From: GCA-2686765 sp036012725
GTDB taxonomy: Bacteria; Pseudomonadota; Alphaproteobacteria; Rhodospirillales; 2-02-FULL-58-16
NCBI GenBank assembly: GCA_036012725.1
Contig: DASCPW010000007.1
Coordinates: forward strand, 1-13,686
Length of the DNA stretch: 13,686 nucleotides
Direction of reading: 5' to 3'
Shown in pieces: positions 1 through 6,112 of this stretch (within the stretch, counting starts at the first letter, position 1; every line of letters starts with the position of its first letter). The position numbers were made by a program, and so were the translations under genes. Under the pieces are notes generated by a model, which had not been told where the DNA came from, searched no databases, and was given only the letters and a program-made list of their open reading frames with translations.

Positions 1-138
1 GGCTCCCGCCTTGCCCACATCCCCACAGGGTCAACAACCACAACAAGATGTGATAAACAGGATTCAGGCAGCATGATCAGTAATCGGAATACACCTTAAC
101 TTGGCTGCCAAACTGTCCAACTATGTAGGACCACCTCA
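1..138 (+). mobile_element. Right end of an insertion sequence: transposase tail plus terminal repeat (partial)
   Basis: The frame starting at base 1 is open for 32 codons and stops at TAA 97-99. It contains RLAHIPTG followed by a Thr-rich, polar tail, a style I associate with extended C-termini of IS3/IS481-type transposases. The next 39 bases, read on the minus strand from 138, start TGAGGTGGTCC and continue through a TTGGACAGT segment. This looks like an IS3-type terminal inverted repeat beginning with TG. The element would extend left of the window, so the other end and any target duplication cannot be seen. The family assignment rests on recalled similarity and not on a search. It could also be a decayed IS remnant. 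Confidence 0.4.
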
Positions 139-530
139 ATAAACCCGGCGGCAAAAATAACTCCTCTCCCTGTCGTTAGACCCGCGCCCTTGGCAGACTT
201 GAGAATAAAGGTTTCCCAAGCTTGCTTCCCTGTGATTTTCACTAAGGTCATTTGGAATTGAAAAGCTCTTTAAGGCTTGGCTCGTGGGAGGGGTATATGA
301 CCTGGATAAATGCGCACGTTCTATTTTTTTGGCTTCCCAAAAATCATTAGTCGATGGAAACTTTTCATCTCTGAATTTTTTTAAGCCACGGTAAGCTCGC
401 TGCGCGAGACACACCGAAGATAGCTGCAACTTCAGTCATCGTTATTCTTGGAACGTGTTCTCGGATCATATTCAAGGAGAGCTAGAGCAACTCGCGCCCC
501 TTGATCAGTTATTTTTCGCTTCCGTGACAT
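136..530 (-). pseudogene. Broken small helix-turn-helix DNA-binding protein
   Basis: No single frame is long, but three consecutive minus-strand frames join into one sensible protein. The first opens at ATG 530-528 (MSRKRKITDQGARVALALL). A second frame from about 475 reads NMIREHVPRITMTEVAAIFG then VSRA. A third continues AYRGLKKFRDEKFPSTNDFW and stays open to TGA 138-136. The middle part has the Ala-x3-Gly-Val-Ser-Arg-Ala spacing of resolvase- or transposase-type helix-turn-helix motifs, and YRGLKKF suits the recognition-helix end. Two frameshifts are therefore needed, near 475 and near 390. The last stop coincides with the presumed IS terminal TGA, so the 3' end may have been cut off by insertion. 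Composition is AT-rich compared with the rest of the window, suggesting acquired DNA. The family beyond helix-turn-helix is unknown. Confidence 0.4.
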
Positions 531-730
531 ATATTAGCTATCAAAATTGTGTATCACCATGCTAGCCGTATCGTAATTATATCCAAGTATCTTCTGCTTG
601 CTCCCAAATGCTTTTGAAAGCGGAATTGCACCAGAAAATTGACTGCCTGAACGCTTAGTTTGATTTTGGCTAACTTTTTATTTTTCACACTTGTTTTTTC
701 CTTTCAAAACAGTATGTTCGCTGTGGGCCA
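531..730. other. AT-rich intergenic stretch upstream of the serine operon
   Basis: I see no gene here on either strand: stops are frequent and the base composition is clearly AT-richer than the coding DNA downstream. It must contain the serC promoter if that operon has its own. The best pair I can point to is TTGTTT at 691-696 and TATGTT at 713-718 with a 16-base spacer, which is a weak match. T-rich runs at 675-700 stand out but are not part of a hairpin terminator. Confidence 0.5.
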
Positions 731-772
731 CGGTCTCCCAACGGGCCGCGACCCATCCGCGAGGATGGGAGA
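731..772 (+). promoter_or_regulatory. Two-hairpin 5' leader of serC, candidate serC RNA motif
   Basis: Two adjacent hairpins lie directly before serC. The first pairs CGG 731-733 and CCC 737-739 with GGG 743-745 and CCG 746-748, leaving a three-base TCT bulge and an AAC loop. The second is a perfect seven-pair stem, CCCATCC 752-758 with GGATGGG 763-769, closed by a GCGA loop (a GNRA tetraloop). The ribosome-binding purines GGGAGA (767-772) start inside the 3' arm of the second stem, so folding would hide part of the Shine-Dalgarno sequence. A conserved structured leader called the serC motif is known before serC-serA operons in alphaproteobacteria. The position, the operon and the Shine-Dalgarno overlap fit it. 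Assignment to that RNA family is by context and recalled description. The ligand or signal, if any, is unknown. Confidence 0.55.
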
Positions 773-784
773 AATGTTTTGACT

Positions 785-1957
785 ATGCCGCCAAAGCCGG
801 ACCTGCGTCCGCAAAACCCTAGTTTTTCATCCGGTCCCTGCGCCAAACGCCCGGGCTGGTCCATGGCGTCGCTTGCCGGCGCCCTGGTCGGCCGTTCGCA
901 CCGGTCGGCAGCCGGCAAGGCCAAGCTGGCCGAGGTCATCGAAAAATCCAAGGCCATCCTTAGGATTCCCGATGACTATCGTCTGGGTATTGTCCCGGCG
1001 TCGGATACCGGCGCCGTGGAGATGGCCTTGTGGAACCTTCTCGGCACTCGCGGTGTTGACGTGCTGGTCTGGGAGAGTTTCGGCGCGGGCTGGGCCGAGG
1101 ATGTGAGAGATCAGCTTAAATTGGAAGATCTGCGTGTGCTCGAGGCTCCTTATGGCAAGCTTCCCGACCTGGGCCGGGTGGATCTCTCCCGCGACCTTGT
1201 CTTCACCTGGAACGGCACCACGTCCGGGGTTTGCTTGCCCGGCGCGGATTGGGTCGACGACGATCGCCAGGGTCTGACCATCTGCGACGCTACTTCCGCC
1301 GTCTTCGCTTACGACCTGCCTTGGGAGAAGCTCGATGTGGTCACTTATTCCTGGCAAAAGGTCTTGGGCGGAGAGGGCCAGCACGGCGTTTTGATTCTCG
1401 GCCCTCGCGCCGTCGAGCGTCTGCAAAGCTACAAGCCCGCCTGGCCGTTGCCGAAAATTTTCCGTTTGACCAAAAACGGCATGCTGATCGAGGGTCTGTT
1501 CAATGGCGAGACCATCAACACCCCTTCCATGATCGCCGTCGAGGATGCTTTGGACGGGCTGAATTGGGTCGCCGATATAGGCGGGCTCGAGGCGCTGATG
1601 GCGAGAGCGCAGGCCAACATGGCGGCCATCGAGAAATGGGTGTCGGCGACCCCGTGGATTGATTTCCTGTCCCCCCATCCGGGTATGCGCTCGTGCACGT
1701 CGGTCTGTTTCAAAGTCGTCGATCCGGGGTTCGCCGATCTTGAGCGCGGACGCCAGGCTGCTTTCACCCGGCGTCTGGCGGCGCTCTTGGCCGAGGAAAA
1801 GGCGGCCCTGGATATTGCTTCATACCGCGACGCCCCGCCGGGTTTGCGCGTCTGGGCCGGAGCGACGGTGGAAGAACCCGATCTTGTCCTTTTGTTTCCC
1901 TGGCTGGACTGGGCCTTTTCCACCGTCAAGGCCGAATTTTCAGCGCCGGTTAATTAG
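785..1957 (+). CDS. serC: Phosphoserine aminotransferase
   Basis: Converts 3-phosphohydroxypyruvate and glutamate to phosphoserine and 2-oxoglutarate, the second step of serine synthesis, in the cytosol with pyridoxal phosphate (PLP). The protein of about 390 residues is full length for the alphaproteobacterial type. Visible features are the N-terminal FSSGPCAKRPGW block (residues 14-25), the phosphate-binding GRSHRS segment (36-41), NGTTSG (143-148), the PLP-pyridine Asp in ICDAT (D168) and the Schiff-base Lys in SWQKVLGGEGQHG (K192). ATG 785 was chosen as start. An in-frame TTG at 779 sits at better spacing from GGGAG (7 bases rather than 13) and would add two residues, so the start is uncertain. 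serA follows after 25 bases, so the two are very probably cotranscribed. The hairpin leader upstream suggests control of translation initiation. Confidence 0.95.
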   Translation: MPPKPDLRPQNPSFSSGPCAKRPGWSMASLAGALVGRSHRSAAGKAKLAEVIEKSKAILRIPDDYRLGIVPASDTGAVEMALWNLLGTRGVDVLVWESFGAGWAEDVRDQLKLEDLRVLEAPYGKLPDLGRVDLSRDLVFTWNGTTSGVCLPGADWVDDDRQGLTICDATSAVFAYDLPWEKLDVVTYSWQKVLGGEGQHGVLILGPRAVERLQSYKPAWPLPKIFRLTKNGMLIEGLFNGETINTPSMIAVEDALDGLNWVADIGGLEALMARAQANMAAIEKWVSATPWIDFLSPHPGMRSCTSVCFKVVDPGFADLERGRQAAFTRRLAALLAEEKAALDIASYRDAPPGLRVWAGATVEEPDLVLLFPWLDWAFSTVKAEFSAPVN

Positions 1958-1982
1958 AGCTTAACGAGAAATGTGAAGCATC

Positions 1983-3560
1983 ATGCCCAAAGTCCTTATT
2001 TCCGACATCATGAGTCCCCTCGCCGGCGCGGTTTTCACCGATAGAGGAATTGAAATCGACGTCAAAACCGGCATGGATTCGCGGCAACTCGAATCCTGCA
2101 TCGGCGAATTCGACGGCATTGCCGTGCGTTCGACAACCAATGTCGGCGCCGACGTTATCGCCGCCGCTGATAACCTGAAGGTGATCGGCCGCGCCGGCAT
2201 CGGTGTCGATAACATCGATATCGGGGCGGCAACGGGGCGCGGCATCGTGGTCATGAACGCTCCTTTCGGCAATTCTATCACCACCGCTGAGCACGCCATC
2301 GCCATGATCATGTCCCTGTCCCGGCAGATTCCCCAGGCCAACGTCTCCACTCACCAGGGCAAGTGGGAAAAGACCAAGTTCATGGGCGTAGAGTTGATGG
2401 GCAAGACATTGGGTATTATCGGCTGCGGTAATATCGGCAGCATTGTCGCCGACCGCGCCCAGGGCCTGAAAATGAAGGTGATAGCTTACGATCCATACCT
2501 TTCGTATGACCGCGCCGAGAACATCGGCGTCGAGAAAATGGATCTGGACGGGCTTTTCGCCCGCGCCGATTTCATCAGCTTGCATACGCCTTTAACCGAT
2601 GCCACCCGCGCCATCATCAATGGCGAAGCCCTCGCCAAAATGAGGCCGGGTGTGCGCATCGTCAACTGCGCGCGCGGCGGCCTGATCGCCGAGAAGGATT
2701 TGAAGATGGCCCTTGAAAGCGGCCAGGTGGCGGCGGCGGCGCTCGATGTTTTCGACAATGAACCGGCGACGGATAATGTTCTGTTCGGCATGGAAAAGGT
2801 CGTGGCAACGCCTCATCTCGGCGCCTCGAGCATGGAGGCGCAAGAAAAAGTCGCTACCCAAATCGCCGAGCAGATGGCCAATTTTCTGTTGACCGGCGCC
2901 GTCACCAATGCGCTTAACATGGTTTCAGTCACCGCCGAGGAAATGCCGAAACTAAGGCCCTATATGAAACTCTGCGAGCAGCTCGGCAGTTTCGCCGGGC
3001 AGTTGACGGAAACAGGGCTCAAGGCCGTCACCATCGAGTATGAAGGCCTTGCCAAGGACCTCAACACCAAGCCTTTGACGGCGGTGGTCTTGCAGGGTTT
3101 GCTGGCCCCGCTTTTGGATTCAGTGAACATGGTCAACGCGCCGCTGGTCGCCAAGGAGCGGGACATCGACATCACCGAAATCAAACACGAACGGGCCAGT
3201 GACTACTTGACGCTGGTCAAGGTGACGGTAACGACCGAGGTCCAAACCCGTAGCGTCTCCGGAACGCTGTTCGTCGGCAGTCGGCCGCGCCTCGTCGAGA
3301 TCAAGGGCATCCCCATCGATGCCGAACTGGGGCCTAATATGCTTTATATCGCCAACCACGATAAACCCGGTTTTATCGGCGGGCTGGGCACCATTCTTGG
3401 CGACGAGGGCATCAACATGGCAACTTTTCATTTGGGCCGTGGCGAGCCGGGAGGCGACGCCATCGCCTTGGTCGAGGTCGACGAGCAACCCAGCGAGGAA
3501 ATATTGAAAAAGATCGCCGCCTTGCCTCAGGTCGTGCAGGTCAAAACCTTGCGTTTTTAG
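1983..3560 (+). CDS. serA: D-3-phosphoglycerate dehydrogenase
   Basis: Oxidises 3-phosphoglycerate to 3-phosphohydroxypyruvate with NAD, the first committed step of serine synthesis, and supplies SerC. At 525 residues it is the long form, with the catalytic and NAD-binding domains (about 1-315), an intervening substrate-binding-type domain (about 320-445) and a C-terminal ACT domain (about 452-525). The Rossmann loop GCGNIG lies at 147-152. The dehydrogenase triad is R231 (NCARGG), E260 (DNEP) and H278 (PHLGAS). The ACT domain, with NHDKPGFIGGLG near 458-469, is the usual site of serine feedback inhibition in this family, though serine sensitivity of this enzyme is not shown. ATG 1983 gives the standard MPKVLISD start. 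The ribosome-binding site is weak, consistent with coupling to serC. Confidence 0.97.
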   Translation: MPKVLISDIMSPLAGAVFTDRGIEIDVKTGMDSRQLESCIGEFDGIAVRSTTNVGADVIAAADNLKVIGRAGIGVDNIDIGAATGRGIVVMNAPFGNSITTAEHAIAMIMSLSRQIPQANVSTHQGKWEKTKFMGVELMGKTLGIIGCGNIGSIVADRAQGLKMKVIAYDPYLSYDRAENIGVEKMDLDGLFARADFISLHTPLTDATRAIINGEALAKMRPGVRIVNCARGGLIAEKDLKMALESGQVAAAALDVFDNEPATDNVLFGMEKVVATPHLGASSMEAQEKVATQIAEQMANFLLTGAVTNALNMVSVTAEEMPKLRPYMKLCEQLGSFAGQLTETGLKAVTIEYEGLAKDLNTKPLTAVVLQGLLAPLLDSVNMVNAPLVAKERDIDITEIKHERASDYLTLVKVTVTTEVQTRSVSGTLFVGSRPRLVEIKGIPIDAELGPNMLYIANHDKPGFIGGLGTILGDEGINMATFHLGRGEPGGDAIALVEVDEQPSEEILKKIAALPQVVQVKTLRF

Positions 3561-3573
3561 GCTGCTCGCTTTT

Positions 3574-3643
3574 CTCGACTCCTCAATCAACTGGCTATGA
3601 TAAGGTATGCTGAAAAGGGTGCCGGCGCGCCAACTCTGGCGTG
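3574..3643 (+). promoter_or_regulatory. Intergenic region before the AOR gene: hairpin and weak promoter candidate
   Basis: The 126 bases between serA and the AOR gene hold a seven-pair hairpin, CGCGCCA 3626-3632 with TGGCGTG 3637-3643 (one G-T wobble, loop ACTC). No T-run follows, so it is not a classical terminator. It may be a leader structure of the AOR transcript. A possible -10 hexamer TATGAT (3596-3601) has only a poor upstream partner, TCGACT (3575-3580, 15-base spacer). No clear terminator separates serA from this operon, so read-through cannot be excluded. Confidence 0.3.
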
Positions 3644-3686
3644 ACGAAAAAGCTCAAGGTTAAAAAGCATAACCAGGAGGGACATC

Positions 3687-5534
3687 ATGGCTTGGACAAG
3701 GAAAATCCTGCGCGTGGATCTGTCCAACGGCGCTTGTGAGAGCGAACCGCTCAACATGGAATGGGCATTCAAGTACCTGGGCCAGCGCGGCCTGGCCAGC
3801 AAGTATCTGGCCGAGGAGACCGATCCCAAGGTTGATCCCCTATCGTCCGGCAACAAGATGATTTTCGCCACCGGCCCATTGACCGCCACCGACGCGCCGA
3901 CCGGCGGACGTTGGTCGGTGGTCACCAAGGGGCCGCTGACCGGCGCCATCGCTTGTTCCAACTCGGGCGGTTTTTTCGGTGCCGAACTCAAGAACGCCGG
4001 CTGGGATATAATCATCTTCGAAGGCAGATCGCCAAAGCCCGTTTATCTGTCGATCAGTAATGAAAATGCAGAACTCCTTGATGCCGGCGGCCTCTGGGGC
4101 AAGTCGGTATGGGAGACCGAGGACAGGCTCAGGGAGAGCTGCGGCGATCCCTTTGTCCGCGTCGCCAGCATCGGCCGGGCCGGCGAAAACGGCGTTCTCT
4201 TCGCCGGCGTCATCAACGACAAGGACCGGGCCGCTGGGCGCTCGGGCGTCGGTGCCGTAATGGGCTCCAAGAACCTCAAGGCCGTCGTCGTGCGCGGCAC
4301 CGTCGGCGTCAAGGTCGATAATCCCAATGAATTCAAAAAGGCGTCGAAGGCGGCTAGGAAAGTATTGGCTGAGAATGCCGTCACCGGCGATGGGCTGCCC
4401 ACTTACGGCACGCAGGTGCTGATGAACGTCGTCAACGAGACCGGCGCGCTGCCGACCCGCAACGCCGGCGAGGTTCAGTTCGAAGGGGCATCCAAGATCA
4501 GTGGCGAGGCGATGCTCGAAAAACGGGCCAGCGACGGCAAGTCGCAGTTGGTTTCGAATAAGGGTTGCTATGGCTGCCCCATTACCTGCGCCCGTGTCTC
4601 GCAAATGGACTCAGAGCATTTCTCAGTCGCCGGCAAGCCGCAATACCAAGACGAAAGCGGCGGCTTGGAATACGAAGCCGCTTGGGCCCTTGGCGCGGCG
4701 ACCGGGGTCGATGACCTGGAGGCGCTGCAATATGCCAACATGCTCTGCAATGAGCACGGCATGGACCCGATTTCCCTGGGCTCCACCATTGCCGGAGCGA
4801 TGGACCTTTATGGAGAGGGCGTGATCACCGATTCCGATACCGGCGGCGTGGCGCTCACGTTCGGCTCGGTCGAGGCGCTCCTCACCCTCGTCGAGCTGAC
4901 CGCCAAGGGAGAAGGTTTCGGCAAGGAGATCGGCCAGGGCTCCAAACGTTTATGCGAAAAGTACGGCAAGCCGGAGCTGTCCATGTCGGTCAAGGGCCAG
5001 GAATTCCCGGCTTACGATCCGCGCGGCATCCAGGGCATGGGGCTCAGCTACGCCACTTCGAACCGTGGCGGCTGCCATCTGCGCGGCTATACGGTGGCCT
5101 CGGAAATCCTCGGCATCCCCGAGAAAACCGATCCTCTGACCACCGATGGCAAGGCCGGCCTGGTCAAAGCCTTCCAGGACGCCACGGCGGCGGTGGATTC
5201 CACGGGCACTTGTGTTTTTACGACTTTCGCCCTGACCCTGGACGATATTGCGCCTGAAGTCGATGCTGCCTGCGAGGGTGACTGGTCGGCGGATAAAATG
5301 GTCGAGGTCGGCGAGCGTATCTGGAACCTGGAACGCAATTACAATCTTCAAGCCGGGTTCACGGCCGCCGACGACACCTTGCCAAAGCGGATATTGAAAG
5401 ACGCCGCCAAAACGGGGCCGGCCTCGGGCAAGGTAAATGACCTAGGCAAGATGCTGCCCGAGTATTATCAGTTGCGCGGCTGGACCGCCGACGGCGTCCC
5501 TTCCAACGAGACCCTGCAAAGGTTGGCGTTGTAG
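3687..5534 (+). CDS. Tungsten-type aldehyde:ferredoxin oxidoreductase family protein
   Basis: Members of this family oxidise aldehydes to acids, or do the reverse, using a bis-pterin tungsten (sometimes molybdenum) cofactor and a [4Fe-4S] cluster. The 615-residue protein has all three expected domains. The N-terminal pterin-binding domain carries ATGPLTATDAPTGGRW (61-76). The cluster ligands are C294, C297 and C301 in GCYGCPITC, and C509 in DSTGTC, which matches the family's D-x-x-G-x-C cofactor signature. GGCHLRG (H464) matches the conserved active-site His region. No signal peptide is seen, so it is presumably cytosolic. AGGAGG at 3675-3680, six bases before the ATG, is a strong ribosome-binding site. 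A MoaD-like gene starts 13 bases downstream, as expected for a dedicated cofactor partner. No ferredoxin-like or flavin subunit of the kind found in AorABC-type enzymes is encoded nearby. The substrate is unknown. Confidence 0.93.
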   Translation: MAWTRKILRVDLSNGACESEPLNMEWAFKYLGQRGLASKYLAEETDPKVDPLSSGNKMIFATGPLTATDAPTGGRWSVVTKGPLTGAIACSNSGGFFGAELKNAGWDIIIFEGRSPKPVYLSISNENAELLDAGGLWGKSVWETEDRLRESCGDPFVRVASIGRAGENGVLFAGVINDKDRAAGRSGVGAVMGSKNLKAVVVRGTVGVKVDNPNEFKKASKAARKVLAENAVTGDGLPTYGTQVLMNVVNETGALPTRNAGEVQFEGASKISGEAMLEKRASDGKSQLVSNKGCYGCPITCARVSQMDSEHFSVAGKPQYQDESGGLEYEAAWALGAATGVDDLEALQYANMLCNEHGMDPISLGSTIAGAMDLYGEGVITDSDTGGVALTFGSVEALLTLVELTAKGEGFGKEIGQGSKRLCEKYGKPELSMSVKGQEFPAYDPRGIQGMGLSYATSNRGGCHLRGYTVASEILGIPEKTDPLTTDGKAGLVKAFQDATAAVDSTGTCVFTTFALTLDDIAPEVDAACEGDWSADKMVEVGERIWNLERNYNLQAGFTAADDTLPKRILKDAAKTGPASGKVNDLGKMLPEYYQLRGWTADGVPSNETLQRLAL

Positions 5535-5547
5535 CTACGCCCAATCC

Positions 5548-5799
5548 ATGAAAATCAGGATTAAGCTGTTTGCCCTATTGAGCCGCTATCTGCCGCCGGA
5601 CTCGACCGGCAACGAAGCCGACCTGGAAGTCCCCGACAACGCCACCGCCGCCGCCGTCATCGCCGATCTGGGGTTGCCCGGCGAACATTGCCACCTGGTG
5701 CTGGTCAACGGGGCCTATTTGGCTCCCGGCACCTACGGCGCCCGGCCCTTGCAAGAAGGTGACGCACTTGCCATCTGGCCGCCGGTGGCGGGCGGGTGA
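5548..5799 (+). CDS. MoaD/ThiS-family sulfur carrier protein
   Basis: Small ubiquitin-fold proteins of this family are thiocarboxylated at a C-terminal Gly-Gly and deliver sulfur to make the dithiolene of molybdopterin. This one has 83 residues, the usual size. It starts with the strand MKIRIKLFALLSRYLP, has the central VLVNG motif, and ends LAIWPPVAGG with the diglycine exposed. The location straight after the AOR gene implies it serves that enzyme's tungsten-pterin cofactor, either alongside or in place of a housekeeping MoaD elsewhere. This is inference from context. There is no good Shine-Dalgarno before ATG 5548, so translation may be coupled to the AOR gene stop 13 bases upstream. Confidence 0.88.
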   Translation: MKIRIKLFALLSRYLPPDSTGNEADLEVPDNATAAAVIADLGLPGEHCHLVLVNGAYLAPGTYGARPLQEGDALAIWPPVAGG

Positions 5800-5809
5800 C
5801 GTCTTCGCC

Positions 5810-6100
5810 ATGTCCGCCATTGTCATCGGCAAGGAGATGGGCATTGATCGATCCGAGTTCGTCCGCGTGATGGCGCGTACTTACGGCGGCGAGGGGTTCA
5901 GCATGGACGGCGGGCGTGCCGTCATCGCCACCGGCACCCGGCGCATGGAAGTGGTCCACGAGGAATCCCCGCGCCGCCGCCTCGGCCCGCTGGCCATGCC
6001 GGCGGCCAGGGTGACGCTGACCTTCACCGGCTACGGCGAGGCCGAGGCAGAAATAGCGCTTGCCCATTTCGAACGCCGATTCTTAAGGGCCGGAGGATGA
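5810..6100 (+). CDS. Uncharacterised 96-residue AOR-operon protein ending in Gly-Gly
   Basis: I do not recognise a named family. The start ATG 5810 lies 10 bases after the MoaD-like stop. A longer open frame begins at GTG 5759, but its extra 17 residues overlap the MoaD-like gene and look like out-of-frame translation (Arg-rich). The predicted order is helix (about 10-24), three strands (around RAVIAT, RMEVVHEE and ARVTLTFTGY) and a C-terminal helix ending HFERRFLRAGG. It has no cysteine. The last residues, Leu-Arg-Ala-Gly-Gly, resemble the exposed diglycine tails of sulfur carriers and ubiquitin, although the rest is not an obvious ubiquitin fold. It could be a tungsten-pterin maturation or insertion factor, or a detached version of the extra C-terminal domain seen in some MoaD-related proteins. 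Both are speculative. It is probably cotranscribed with the AOR gene. Confidence 0.75.
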   Translation: MSAIVIGKEMGIDRSEFVRVMARTYGGEGFSMDGGRAVIATGTRRMEVVHEESPRRRLGPLAMPAARVTLTFTGYGEAEAEIALAHFERRFLRAGG

Positions 6101-6112
6101 TTTCGTACAGCA

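Noticed and set aside
827..1678. Long 283-codon open frame antisense to serC
   Set aside because: It lies wholly opposite a clearly conserved gene, its translation shows no domain, and long antisense frames are expected in GC-rich DNA.
3840..4604. 254-codon open frame antisense to the AOR gene
   Set aside because: Mirror frame of a conserved AOR coding sequence with no start signal or recognisable protein character.
5759..5809. GTG 5759 start of the 96-residue protein inside the MoaD-like gene
   Set aside because: The extra 17 residues are the other-frame reading of the conserved MoaD C-terminus. ATG 5810 directly follows the MoaD stop.
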